A DNA stretch of 64,000 nucleotides, taken from Paenibacillaceae bacterium GAS479 (GTDB lineage Bacteria > Bacillota > Bacilli > Paenibacillales > Paenibacillaceae). The notes under the pieces were generated by a model that did no database searches, was not told the origin of the DNA, and saw nothing but the letters and a program-made list of their open reading frames with translations. Of this stretch, positions 8,153 to 16,573 are shown piece by piece. Each line of letters starts with the position of its first letter. Positions within the stretch are counted from its first letter, which is position 1. The stretch is from the NCBI GenBank assembly GCA_900105225.1, contig LT629764.1, positions 3,802,501 to 3,866,500 on the forward strand. Reading direction: 5' to 3'. Both the position numbers and the translations under genes were made by a program.

Positions 8153-8401
8153 ATGAAACCGGCTGGAGTCGTACGGAAGGTTGATCAGCTTGGGCGCATC
8201 GTACTTCCTAAATCGTTGCGCAAGCGTTATCAGATGAATGAAGGGGATCCGGTTGAGATCCTCGTACAGGGCGATCATATTATTTTGGAGCGTTACCGCC
8301 CGCGCTGCGTTTTTTGCGGATCGATGGAAGAGGTGCGGGACTTCAAGGAACGCCATCTCTGTGCAGAATGCATGACGGGAATGTCGCAGCTTCGTCGTTA
8401 A
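8153..8401 (+). CDS. AbrB-like transition-state regulator
   Basis: 82 residues. The N-terminal swapped-hairpin AbrB DNA-binding domain (GVVRKVDQLGRIVLPKSLR, about 4-22, continuing to about 50) is followed by a C-terminal segment with two cysteine pairs (CVFC and CAEC), the layout of AbrB/Abh proteins. Expected to be a small oligomeric DNA-binding regulator of post-exponential genes. ATG 8153 has AAGGAGAG upstream. A strong terminator follows at 8503. Which paralogue (AbrB, Abh or another) cannot be decided by eye. Confidence 0.88.
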   Translation: MKPAGVVRKVDQLGRIVLPKSLRKRYQMNEGDPVEILVQGDHIILERYRPRCVFCGSMEEVRDFKERHLCAECMTGMSQLRR

Positions 8402-8502
8402 TAGCTGCATGAACGGACGTAATAATTCTGGATAAAGTTCAACAAGAGTTTAATGTCAGAGAGCTTGTCCAAACTTTAGAAGTAACTTAGAAGTAACAAC
8501 GA

Positions 8503-8542
8503 AAAGGCCATGCCTCCCGAGCGATCGGAAAGCATGGCCTTT
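8503..8542. terminator. Terminator after the AbrB-like gene
   Basis: AAAGGCCATGC (8503-8513) pairs with GCATGGCCTTT (8532-8542), with an inner CCGA/TCGG stem closed by a GCGA tetraloop. It may also serve the convergent small gene at 8637-8735. Confidence 0.75.
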
Positions 8543-8636
8543 GTTCTATTCTCTAGAATCCTTCGCATACGGACACCGTACTAGGGACGATGGAGCCGTA
8601 TTACTTTACTCGTACTTGCGTAAATCCGATAGCGTC

Positions 8637-8735
8637 TTACAGACCTTTGGTCTTGTCGTCGTTGTAGGCCGCTGTAAGCATTGCGGTCAAGAACAGCAGC
8701 GACACAAGCGTGACGACGATGAACTGTACGGACAT
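8637..8735 (-). CDS. 32-residue single-span membrane peptide
   Basis: Minus-strand ATG 8735 is preceded by GGAGGT with ideal spacing and by an extended -10 (GGGTATAAT, 8772-8764). It encodes a 32-residue peptide: residues 1-4 MSVQ, one long hydrophobic helix (FIVVTLVSLLFLTAML, about 5-20), then a charged tail (NDDKTKGL). It lies 83 bp downstream of the YesN-type regulator stop on the same strand but seems to have its own promoter. No family recognised; the good translation signals argue that it is real. Confidence 0.6.
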   Translation of the reverse strand: MSVQFIVVTLVSLLFLTAMLTAAYNDDKTKGL

Positions 8736-8817
8736 ATGTAGCACCTCCGGACGAATTGATTTAATTATACCCAAATGGATAAAAAAAGAAAACGATTCAA
8801 TTTGTGAACAACCTGTG

Positions 8818-10419
8818 TCAGCCCTGCTGACGGAACTGTCCTGGCGAGCTGCCGGTATGTTTTTTGAACACCTTGCTGAAGTACTTTTCGTCCATATATC
8901 CAACCTGGGCTGCAATCTCGGTAACACGAAGGCCCGAGGAGGAGAGCAGCTTGCGGGCTTTGTCCATGCGCAAAATCTCGACATACTCGCTGAGCGTCTG
9001 CCCGGTTTCCTGTTTGAAGCGTCGGCTGACATGCTCCCGACTAAGGAAAAAACGGGAAGCAAGCGTCTGCAACGTTAAGTCTTCCTCAAGGTGAGAGCCG
9101 ATATACGAGGTCATTTCCGAAATTATGCTGCGCTCCTGACGAATACGACGAAGGATAGTTTCCAGCCAGTCGAGCAGTTGATGCCGCCATTCTTTTTCGG
9201 TTTCATCAAGCATGAGCTTGCCCTCATCACTGAAAACAAGCGGCAGAGACCCACCGATTGGAAGTGGATTGGCTTCGGGATCCGGGTTAAACTCTTGAGT
9301 GATGCGAGTGCGCATAAGCTCCAATTGGCGGTCCCACAGTTGTATCGAAGCAGGAGAGACGAATCCGATGCTCCGCAGTTTCTCGAACCATTCCTTTAAG
9401 GCTGCTGCAGCTTCTGCCGAGTTACGGACCTGAATCGACACACGCAGCGCATCCTCGATCACAGACAAATGCGTGGCGCCGTTTGTCGGTTGCCGCTCGG
9501 CATAATGGATGCGTTCCTGCGGTTGCAGCAAATTCCGCTGAAGGAGCGAAACCCTAGCTTCCTTCACGGATTCCCAGGCTTTTTCCGCATCCGGGACCAG
9601 CTTGCCGACTCCAGCGTGCAGCTCGGCCTTTAGTGTTAATGAAACAGCTTCAATGAGCTGAAGGACGCGATCCTTAAGCCGCTCATGACCGCTCCAGATC
9701 AGGGCAACGATCTCATCCGATGCATCCGCAATACGGAAGGCATAACCGCAATTCCATTCCCCGCGCAGCAAGTCGTTGAGTACATTGATCATGGCAAATT
9801 CCAGCAGCTCACGGTCTCCACGGAACCGACGGAGCAGCTTGTCAGGAACCGGGAATAGGCTGAACGACACGGCTTGCATGAATGAATGGGTGGGAAAACC
9901 AGAAAACTCGGCGCGAAGCTGGGCAGCGGCAGCCTCTGCTTCCTGAGCACCAGCCGCCAGCTTACCGAATAGATGGCTCCAATACACCGGTTTGTACTGG
10001 TTCAAGGCAATTCCGCTCTCGACTTGGCGCTGCTTCTCCTGGGTTTCAAGTCTCCATTCCTCAAGGGCGCGCTGTACGGCTTCGTTCAGTTGATCGGGAT
10101 CAATCGGCTTCAGAATATAGTCTCTTCCACCGAACTTCATCGTTTTGCGCACATAATCAAAGTCATTGTACCCGCTGATGGCGATAATTTTGCTCTGCGG
10201 ATGATGTGTGCTGACCCATTCCATGAAACGAATTCCATTTGTTATAGGCATATGAATATCTGTCAAAATTAAAACAGGAACAAATTCATCAACAAGCAGT
10301 TTGGCCGACTCACCATTATCCGCTTCTATAATTTTTGTGAAGCCGAGATCCTCCCAGTCTACAAGCAACTTGACCGCTTCGCGGGCATGGCTCTCGTCAT
10401 CAACAATCAGCACATTCAT
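8818..10419 (-). CDS. YesN-type AraC-family response regulator
   Basis: 533 residues. N-terminal receiver domain with D7-D8, phospho-acceptor D54 (LILTDIHMPITNG) and K104-like YILKPID; a long middle linker; and a C-terminal AraC helix-turn-helix pair (about 425-530; FFLSREHVSRRFKQETG and VTEIAAQVGYMDEKYFSKVF). Such regulators activate neighbouring sugar-transport genes. It overlaps the upstream kinase gene by 4 nt (ATGA), so the two are co-translated. The divergent permease operon at 12.5 kb has a good -10 but a poor -35, consistent with a need for an activator. Confidence 0.93.
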   Translation of the reverse strand: MNVLIVDDESHAREAVKLLVDWEDLGFTKIIEADNGESAKLLVDEFVPVLILTDIHMPITNGIRFMEWVSTHHPQSKIIAISGYNDFDYVRKTMKFGGRDYILKPIDPDQLNEAVQRALEEWRLETQEKQRQVESGIALNQYKPVYWSHLFGKLAAGAQEAEAAAAQLRAEFSGFPTHSFMQAVSFSLFPVPDKLLRRFRGDRELLEFAMINVLNDLLRGEWNCGYAFRIADASDEIVALIWSGHERLKDRVLQLIEAVSLTLKAELHAGVGKLVPDAEKAWESVKEARVSLLQRNLLQPQERIHYAERQPTNGATHLSVIEDALRVSIQVRNSAEAAAALKEWFEKLRSIGFVSPASIQLWDRQLELMRTRITQEFNPDPEANPLPIGGSLPLVFSDEGKLMLDETEKEWRHQLLDWLETILRRIRQERSIISEMTSYIGSHLEEDLTLQTLASRFFLSREHVSRRFKQETGQTLSEYVEILRMDKARKLLSSSGLRVTEIAAQVGYMDEKYFSKVFKKHTGSSPGQFRQQG

Positions 10420-12278
10420 AGTTCGGTCTCTCCTGTCTCAGGTGTCTCATGTTTATCTGGTGTAGGAATGAGTAGGGTAACGGACAGTCCGCCAAGCGGC
10501 TCAAGCCCAGATTCAAGCTTAATACTTGAGGTGTTCCCGCAATGAAGCTTAAGGCGAGCTGAAACGTTAGCCAGTCCAATATGATCTCCTATATGGAGGC
10601 TTCCTTCATCGGCTTGCACCAAGCCTTTTTGTAAAGCTTCCAGCTTGTCGGGCTGCAATCCCGGGCCATTGTCAGCAATCTCAATATGGATCCAGCTGTC
10701 TGCCTGGTAGCAGCGAATCGTCACATGAACCTCGCCACCTGCAGGATCAAAGGCGTGCTTGAATACATTTTCCACAATGGGCTGGATTACCATGCGCGGT
10801 ATCAGAATGCTGCCTGATCCTGGCTCAAGCGAAATCTCATAAGTCAGCTTGTCGTCAAAGCGATGGCGCTGCAGCTCCAAATAGGAGCGTGTATGATCAA
10901 TTTCCTGGGAAATAACGACAAATTCTTCGGCTGTATTCATTGAATAGCGCATCATTTTTCCTAGCTGCATAATTAGCTTGTACAAATCGGGAACGCCTCG
11001 CTTCAGCGCGGTTGTGCCGATCGATTGCAAAGCATTGTACAAGAAATGAGGATGGACCTGCGCCTGCAGCGCCTTCAGCTGATTCGTTTTGTTGGCGAGC
11101 TCCAGCTTGTATTCCCGAAGCACTAAATTGTTGATCGTCTCCATCATCATTCGGAACCGACGCGCCAACTGCCCAATTTCATCTGTTTGATTCAAATGAA
11201 TATCGGTATCCAACTGACCGGATTGAATTTGACTAACATAACCGGTTAGCTGCTTGATCGGCCGGGTAATCCAGAAAGAGATGAATAAAGTGGCTAGCGT
11301 AATAAGCAGCATGGAGCTGAGCAAAATGCCTGTATTCACCTGGGTGACTCCATTAGTAGCCCTCATGAGCACGGAATCTGGAATTCGTTTGACCAGCGTC
11401 CACATCCCATCACCAGCTGATATTTGTTCATAAACAAAAACCCCTTGATCCGGGGAATGCTGCAGCCTCGTTGCTCCAGAATAACTTCCGTCGCCGCTCT
11501 GAACAGTCATCTTTGCTGATTCCGCAAGCAGTTCCTGTGCCCACTTAGCGTCCAGCTTGAGTCCACGCCGATCTGGATCCGGACCATAAATAATCGTCCC
11601 GTCCGGCGCCAGCAAATAAACCTCTTCGCCTTGATCCTGCTGATAGAGCTGGCTGCAAATCGTATTGATTACCTCCGGGGTAATGTCGATGGCAAGCGTG
11701 CCAATCTGCTGGTCGCTCGGAATCCGCAGGATGGGCCGGATGACCGTAATGACTGGTCTAGCAAGAAAGGGAGGGGCGACAGTGATATTAAAGTTGCTGC
11801 TCATATGCAGCGGTCGGATACTATAGCCAACCCCTTCTGGCAATGTCGTACCTGGGGTACTCACAATTTGATCCATTCGCTTGTACTGACCTCTGGAATA
11901 TAAGTAACCACGCTCGGCGCCAGGAGAATGCAAATAAACCTGATAAATTTCCTTGACGGAGGTGGCCATAATCTGAAGGCTGACAAAAATTTGGTTATCT
12001 GTGAGGTAGTCGCTGCGGCCCATTTCAAGGGTGCGATACAAAGTTGTATCCGAATAAGGCGCAAGCGAGGTCTGGAAGAACGACTGGAAATAGTTCTCCA
12101 GATTAGTCTTACCCTGATACAGCAAGCTGGAGTTCTGCCGGATATTATCCTCTTCGACAAAAGCTGCTGTGCGCGTATTGGTTATAATAATGGATAGCAG
12201 CATCGGAATGCCTATAGCCATAAGGAGAAACACGGCCAGCTTCGTTCGAATGCTACGCCGAATCCAATAAAATTTCAC
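10416..12278 (-). CDS. YesM-type sensor histidine kinase
   Basis: 620 residues. Transmembrane helix 1 (about 14-34), a large extracellular Cache-like sensor region (about 35-300), helix 2 (about 308-333), HAMP (from RPIKQLTG; TDEIGQLARRF), a His_kinase domain with the phospho-accepting QVHPHFLYN motif (His about 411) and a C-terminal ATPase domain (QPIVENVFKHA, IADNGPGL, GIGLANVSARL-like HIGLANVSARL). Partner of the overlapping YesN-type regulator. Probably senses an extracellular sugar or a loaded binding protein and controls the divergent importer. Confidence 0.93.
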   Translation of the reverse strand: MKFYWIRRSIRTKLAVFLLMAIGIPMLLSIIITNTRTAAFVEEDNIRQNSSLLYQGKTNLENYFQSFFQTSLAPYSDTTLYRTLEMGRSDYLTDNQIFVSLQIMATSVKEIYQVYLHSPGAERGYLYSRGQYKRMDQIVSTPGTTLPEGVGYSIRPLHMSSNFNITVAPPFLARPVITVIRPILRIPSDQQIGTLAIDITPEVINTICSQLYQQDQGEEVYLLAPDGTIIYGPDPDRRGLKLDAKWAQELLAESAKMTVQSGDGSYSGATRLQHSPDQGVFVYEQISAGDGMWTLVKRIPDSVLMRATNGVTQVNTGILLSSMLLITLATLFISFWITRPIKQLTGYVSQIQSGQLDTDIHLNQTDEIGQLARRFRMMMETINNLVLREYKLELANKTNQLKALQAQVHPHFLYNALQSIGTTALKRGVPDLYKLIMQLGKMMRYSMNTAEEFVVISQEIDHTRSYLELQRHRFDDKLTYEISLEPGSGSILIPRMVIQPIVENVFKHAFDPAGGEVHVTIRCYQADSWIHIEIADNGPGLQPDKLEALQKGLVQADEGSLHIGDHIGLANVSARLKLHCGNTSSIKLESGLEPLGGLSVTLLIPTPDKHETPETGETEL

Positions 12279-12512
12279 TTCTTATATCTCCTTTGAACGT
12301 AATGAAGCCCAGCCTTTTTACTGCGAAGACCCTTTTAAGATTATAACGTTATGGACGAGTGGCATCAATATTTTACACCTTTCCCGTCATCATACTCAGT
12401 GGGAGGGGGAGAATAGGGAACGTATAATGTAGGAAAATGAACATGAAGTCGGGATATTTCTTATTACTACAGGAAAAACTGACTACGATTTTATTGAAAG
12501 GGGAGATTCGGG
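12279..12512. promoter_or_regulatory. Divergent control region, kinase operon / sugar permease operon
   Basis: It contains a 10-bp palindrome ATAACGTTAT (12344-12353) and a TATAAT at 12423-12428 facing the permease genes; the sequence 17 bp upstream of that -10 is G-rich and unlike a -35 element. This suggests activator-dependent transcription, presumably by the YesN-type regulator. No gene seen in the interval. Confidence 0.5.
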
Positions 12513-13394
12513 ATGAAAAGCAGCGGATGGTCCAAATCATGGGTCCAGCAGCTCGTATTCACGGGCCCAGTTACGCTCGCGTTCGCGATTATTATTGCGC
12601 TTCCCTTTTTTATGGGCATGTACTACTCCTTTACGGAGTGGAATGGCGTATCTGATAATGCAACCTTTGTCGGTCTAGACAACTTTGTCAAAATTTTCAA
12701 CGATCAAACCTTCATTAACTCGTTTAAATTTACGACCAAATTTACAATTGCAGCCGTAATTCTGTCCAATTTGGTGGGCTTTATTTTGGCGCTGCTGCTG
12801 ACGCAGCCTGTGAAATCCAAAAACTTGCTGCGGACAATCTTTTTTATGCCAAACGTTATCGGCGGTCTGTTGCTTGGGTTTATCTGGCAGTTCATTTTTG
12901 TTAAAGGTTTTGCTGCCGTTGGCGAAAAAACGGGCTGGAGCTTGTTCAACCTGCCTTGGCTTGGCGATGAAAAGACGGCTTTCTGGGGCGTTGTTATCGT
13001 TACGGTGTGGAGCACGGCCGGTTATCTGATGGTTATCTACATCTCGGCTCTCATTAATGTGCCGCGCGATTTGATCGAGGCAGCTTCCATTGATGGTGCA
13101 ACAGCGATGCAGAGGCTTCGTCATATTACAGTACCGCTTATCATGCCGGCGGTTACGATTGCGCTGTTCCTGGCGCTGAGCTGGTCGTTCAAGTCGTTCG
13201 ACATCATCTTGTCATTGACGAAGGGCGGACCTTATAACTCTACGCAGTCCGTCGCCTTGAATATTTATAATGAAGCATTCCAAAACAATAATATGGGTCT
13301 CGGTACTGCCAAAGCGCTGATCTTCTTCATTGTCGTAGCGTTGATTACATCGCTGCAAGTATGGGCAACGAAACGCAAGGAGGTGCAGGCATAA
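12513..13394 (+). CDS. Sugar ABC transporter permease, MalF/UgpA type
   Basis: 293 residues with six predicted membrane spans and the cytoplasmic EAA loop (EAASIDGATAMQRLRHITVPL) that docks to the ATPase. CUT1-family inner-membrane subunit. ATG 12513 has AAAGGGGAG 5' of it; an in-frame start at 12437 is not supported. Its stop overlaps the next permease start (TAATG). No ATPase gene is in the cluster, so a shared MsmX-like ATPase is likely. Substrate unknown. Confidence 0.92.
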   Translation: MKSSGWSKSWVQQLVFTGPVTLAFAIIIALPFFMGMYYSFTEWNGVSDNATFVGLDNFVKIFNDQTFINSFKFTTKFTIAAVILSNLVGFILALLLTQPVKSKNLLRTIFFMPNVIGGLLLGFIWQFIFVKGFAAVGEKTGWSLFNLPWLGDEKTAFWGVVIVTVWSTAGYLMVIYISALINVPRDLIEAASIDGATAMQRLRHITVPLIMPAVTIALFLALSWSFKSFDIILSLTKGGPYNSTQSVALNIYNEAFQNNNMGLGTAKALIFFIVVALITSLQVWATKRKEVQA

Positions 13395-14224
13395 TGGAAA
13401 CAAAACCATATAAAGGTTCCACACTTTTATTGGAGATTATCGGAGTTCTGCTTGCGCTGCTGTTCCTTGTACCGTTCTATTTCCTGGTCAGCAACTCCTT
13501 CAAAAAATACGGAGACATCTTGCTTGACTCCGCAGCGTTGCCTAACCCTTGGACGGTTGCCAACTTTACACGTGCCTGGGACATCATGAGCTTCCCAGCG
13601 TCGTTCATGAACTCTCTGGTCATTACGGTGTCAACGATCGTCGGTCTGGCGATTATTTGTTCCATGGGTGCCTACCGGATGGTACGCCATTCTAGCAAGT
13701 ATAACAATATTCTGTTCATGTTGTTTGTTATGGCAATGGTTATTCCGTTCCAGTCGATAATGATTCCGCTGATTAAGGTTGCATCTTGGCTTAATCTGAC
13801 TGGCAGCATCCCTGGTTTATGGTTCGCTTACTTGGGCTTTGGTTCATCCATGACAATTTTCTTGTATCATGGTTTTGTCAAATCGATCCCGCTTGAGATT
13901 GAGGAAGCCGCTACGGTGGACGGCTGCTCGCCTTACGGCGTCTTCTGGCGGATCGTGTTCCCGCTGCTTAAGCCGATGACGGTTACGATTATCATCCTGA
14001 ACAGCCTCTGGGTTTGGAATGACTTCCTGTTGCCGAATATGATGCTTGGCGAGGGACAACGGACAATTCCAATGTCGACTTACGCCTTCTTCGGACAGTA
14101 TACGAAACAATGGGATTTGGCGCTTGCTGGTCTGGTTATGGGCGTGTTACCGATTCTTGCCTTCTTCCTGACGCTTCAACGTCATATTATTGAAGGCATC
14201 ACGGCAGGCTCTGTTAAAGGATAA
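13394..14224 (+). CDS. Sugar ABC transporter permease, MalG/UgpE type
   Basis: 276 residues, six spans, EAA loop EEAATVDGCSPYGVFWRIVFPLL-like (about residues 176-198). Second membrane subunit of the CUT1 importer, translated from an ATG sharing one base with the TAA of the first permease; AGGAGG lies inside the upstream gene (13378-13383). Followed by a strong hairpin before the first binding-protein gene. Confidence 0.92.
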   Translation: METKPYKGSTLLLEIIGVLLALLFLVPFYFLVSNSFKKYGDILLDSAALPNPWTVANFTRAWDIMSFPASFMNSLVITVSTIVGLAIICSMGAYRMVRHSSKYNNILFMLFVMAMVIPFQSIMIPLIKVASWLNLTGSIPGLWFAYLGFGSSMTIFLYHGFVKSIPLEIEEAATVDGCSPYGVFWRIVFPLLKPMTVTIIILNSLWVWNDFLLPNMMLGEGQRTIPMSTYAFFGQYTKQWDLALAGLVMGVLPILAFFLTLQRHIIEGITAGSVKG

Positions 14225-14237
14225 TGGTAGAAGAGTA

Positions 14238-14287
14238 GGGGGAGGATGGTGATCTTGCGAAAGCGAGATCAATATCCTCCCCCTTTT
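14238..14287 (+). terminator. Terminator/attenuator between permeases and binding protein
   Basis: GGGGGAGGAT (14238-14247) pairs with ATCCTCCCCC (14274-14283) followed by TTTT. An inner 8-bp stem is closed by a GAAA tetraloop. It would uncouple permease mRNA from the binding-protein gene, which has its own operator downstream. Confidence 0.75.
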
Positions 14288-14303
14288 GCAGCAATATCGT
14301 CTG

Positions 14304-14317
14304 TGCGAACGTTTGCG
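14304..14317. promoter_or_regulatory. cre/LacI-type operator upstream of binding-protein gene 1
   Basis: TGCGAACGTTTGCG matches the CcpA cre pattern TGNNANCGNTNNCA at all but the last defined position and is nearly palindromic around AACGTT. It lies about 100 bp upstream of the start codon. Confidence 0.5.
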
Positions 14318-14419
14318 CATACGGAGTATACTGTACTTATGCGAGACAATGATTTTCGCATTAGGTTGCTGCTTATTGGCATACTAAGGGGAGTAAGAGA
14401 ACGAAAGGGGTAATTTCCT

Positions 14420-15721
14420 GTGAAAAAAAGCTTAATTAGCGCTGTTTCTGCGGGACTGGCAATTGCTATGCTGGCCGGCTGCAGCACATCGAACAACGGA
14501 GGCGGCAATGAGCCCGCTGGCAATAATGCTGGAGCTAACAACGGTGAGAAAATCACGTTGAACATTTTCCAGTTCAAGGTTGAGATCGCCGATGCGTTGA
14601 ACCGTCTGAAAGCTGATTACGAAAAAGAAAATCCAAACGTCATCCTGAACATCGAAACGATGGGCGGCGGAGCGGATTACGGCGCAGGACTGAAAGCTAA
14701 GTTTGCTTCCAACCAAGAGCCTGATATTTTCAACAACGGCGGTAACGCCGACCTGACGACATGGGTAGACAAGCTGGAGGATCTCAGCAATGAGCCTTGG
14801 CAATCCGACGTCATCGACACAGCCAAAGAAGGCATTACGCGCGATGGCAAAAACTTCGGTCTTCCAATGGGTATTGAAGGCTACGGCCTTATTTACAACA
14901 AAGACCTGTTCAAGCAAGCTGGCATCGAAACTCCGCCTAAAACGCTCACCGAGCTTAAGGCTGCAGTAGAGAAGCTTAAAGCGGCCAAGATTACGCCATT
15001 CTCCAACGGCTACCAGGAATTCTGGGTTCTCGGCAACCATACCTTCAACGTAGCACTGGCGAATCAAAATGATCCAGCAAGCTTCATTAAGGGAATGAAT
15101 GAGGGCAAAGGTGGTCTTGTTGGTAATCCGGTCATCGGAAACTGGTTCAATCTGTTCGATATGATGATCGCGAACAGCAACAAAAACCCGCTGACTACGG
15201 ACTACAACACGCAAGTGACGCTGTTCGCAAGTGGCAAAACGGCAATGATGCAACAAGGCAACTGGACGCAAGTGCAGATTGATGGCATTACACCTAATCT
15301 AAACATCGGTATTCTGCCGATGCCTGTAGATGACAGCGAGAAGAGCGGCAATATCTTTGTTGGCGTACCAAACTACTGGGTTGTGAACAAAAACTCCAAA
15401 AACAAAGAAGCAGCTAAGGACTTCCTGAACTGGCTTGCTACTTCTGAAACCGGTAAAAACTACGGAGTTAACGAGTTCAAGTTCATCCCAGCGCTTAAAT
15501 CCGTTGAAGTGAAAGATCCAAAGGTACTCGGACCGATTGCGAACGACATCCTGCAATACAGCAAAGACGGCAAAACTTCGGGCTGGTACTTCAACCAAAT
15601 GCCAGAAGGTCTTCCACAAGAAGTCGGAGCTGACATGCAGGCTTATGTAGCTGGAAAAACGAACAAAGATCAACTGATCAAGAGCATCCAAGACAAATGG
15701 ACAAACATGGCTAAGAAATAA
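14420..15721 (+). CDS. Sugar-binding lipoprotein of ABC importer (paralogue 1)
   Basis: 433 residues starting with GTG 14420 (AAAGGGG upstream). Lipoprotein signal with lipobox LAGC (about 19-22), a Gly/Asn-rich tether, then a family 1 extracellular solute-binding protein. It collects an oligosaccharide for the permeases just upstream. Nearly the whole mature sequence matches the second binding protein at 16574, e.g. shared DYNTQVTLFASGKTAMMQQG and KTSGWYF-QMPEGLPQEVGA blocks. A strong terminator follows. Confidence 0.92.
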   Translation: MKKSLISAVSAGLAIAMLAGCSTSNNGGGNEPAGNNAGANNGEKITLNIFQFKVEIADALNRLKADYEKENPNVILNIETMGGGADYGAGLKAKFASNQEPDIFNNGGNADLTTWVDKLEDLSNEPWQSDVIDTAKEGITRDGKNFGLPMGIEGYGLIYNKDLFKQAGIETPPKTLTELKAAVEKLKAAKITPFSNGYQEFWVLGNHTFNVALANQNDPASFIKGMNEGKGGLVGNPVIGNWFNLFDMMIANSNKNPLTTDYNTQVTLFASGKTAMMQQGNWTQVQIDGITPNLNIGILPMPVDDSEKSGNIFVGVPNYWVVNKNSKNKEAAKDFLNWLATSETGKNYGVNEFKFIPALKSVEVKDPKVLGPIANDILQYSKDGKTSGWYFNQMPEGLPQEVGADMQAYVAGKTNKDQLIKSIQDKWTNMAKK

Positions 15722-15736
15722 AACTACGTTCAAAAG

Positions 15737-15779
15737 ATCAGCCCCAGACGTCATTTATAGACGCTGGGGCTGATTTATT
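15737..15779 (+). terminator. Terminator of binding-protein gene 1
   Basis: ATCAGCCCCAG (15737-15747) pairs with CTGGGGCTGAT (15764-15774), then TTATTTT. Confidence 0.85.
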
Positions 15780-15784
15780 TTGTG

Positions 15785-16219
15785 TTAGGCAGGATAAACT
15801 AATAAGTCTAGCACCGATTCTCCTATCCTAGCCGTGATGGCTCCCATTGTAGAAATGTTCTCCAACTTACCTCCAATTCCAATGAGAATATTTATAACAT
15901 CCATACCGAATGACAGGTGCACAAAATTGTTGCCGCTTAACGAATAATAATTCATTGAAGCCTTTACAGATCCGGGGAGTGTAGTAGAGGTAACTTTAAT
16001 TTCTCCCGTAGTTCCTGGCGGGATTGAGTAAGGAGAAGAGGAAACTGGACCATAAAAATTAGATCGGGTCAGGGTATAGCCTGAATGGTTATGAATGTAA
16101 AATGGAACTGCGGTTCCAGCAGACGTGATCGGGCTTTCCGGATCGCTCGAACAGTTCCAAAAAACTTGAGTTGTAATTACGAGCAAAATGAACAGAATCA
16201 GAATGATGCCGTAGTTCAT
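15785..16219 (-). CDS. Membrane-anchored small protein, function unknown
   Basis: 144 residues on the minus strand between two plus-strand binding-protein genes. ATG 16219 has GGAGGAGATTTCC upstream. An N-terminal hydrophobic helix (about 4-20) is followed by an extracytoplasmic domain rich in Ser, Gly and Asn (IHNHSGYTLTRSNFYGP). That segment loosely recalls aegerolysin-like beta-sandwich proteins, but the similarity is too weak for a call. Its insertion between the duplicated genes is odd. Confidence 0.6.
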   Translation of the reverse strand: MNYGIILILFILLVITTQVFWNCSSDPESPITSAGTAVPFYIHNHSGYTLTRSNFYGPVSSSPYSIPPGTTGEIKVTSTTLPGSVKASMNYYSLSGNNFVHLSFGMDVINILIGIGGKLENISTMGAITARIGESVLDLLVYPA

Positions 16220-16573
16220 TTGGAAATCTCCTCCTCTCCGTGTCTTCTAACTATTAAAGTTATTACATGGTATGGAAGAACGATAGGGACGGTCACGGCG
16301 CATGTGCTAATGGTAACGACTACATTCAATTTTTATGATAGAGAGTTTCTAGTGGTATTGGATGAGGTAAAAGACTAGAGGTAGGAAGAGTAAAATATTG
16401 ATCCTATGATAAATATCAATATTTTCAACCTTTTTGTTCAACATCCTCGGTGGTAGCGTTTTCACGGCAGATTTATACTGAAGTTGTTCCCGAATACAAA
16501 GGGAAGGCATTCAGGAAAATCATTATTAAAGCGCATACATGATGGTGGGTTAATCACAAGGGAGGATAAACAA
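16220..16573. other. Intergenic control region upstream of binding-protein gene 2
   Basis: 354 bp between divergent genes. It contains an 11-bp perfect inverted repeat, AAAATATTGAT/ATCAATATTTT (16392-16425, 12-nt loop), and a cre-like site at 16451-16464. No further gene is supported. Confidence 0.6.
16451..16464. promoter_or_regulatory. cre-like CcpA site upstream of binding-protein gene 2
   Basis: TGGTAGCGTTTTCA fits TGNNANCGNTNNCA at every defined position; 110 bp before the start codon. Catabolite control is inferred. Confidence 0.55.
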
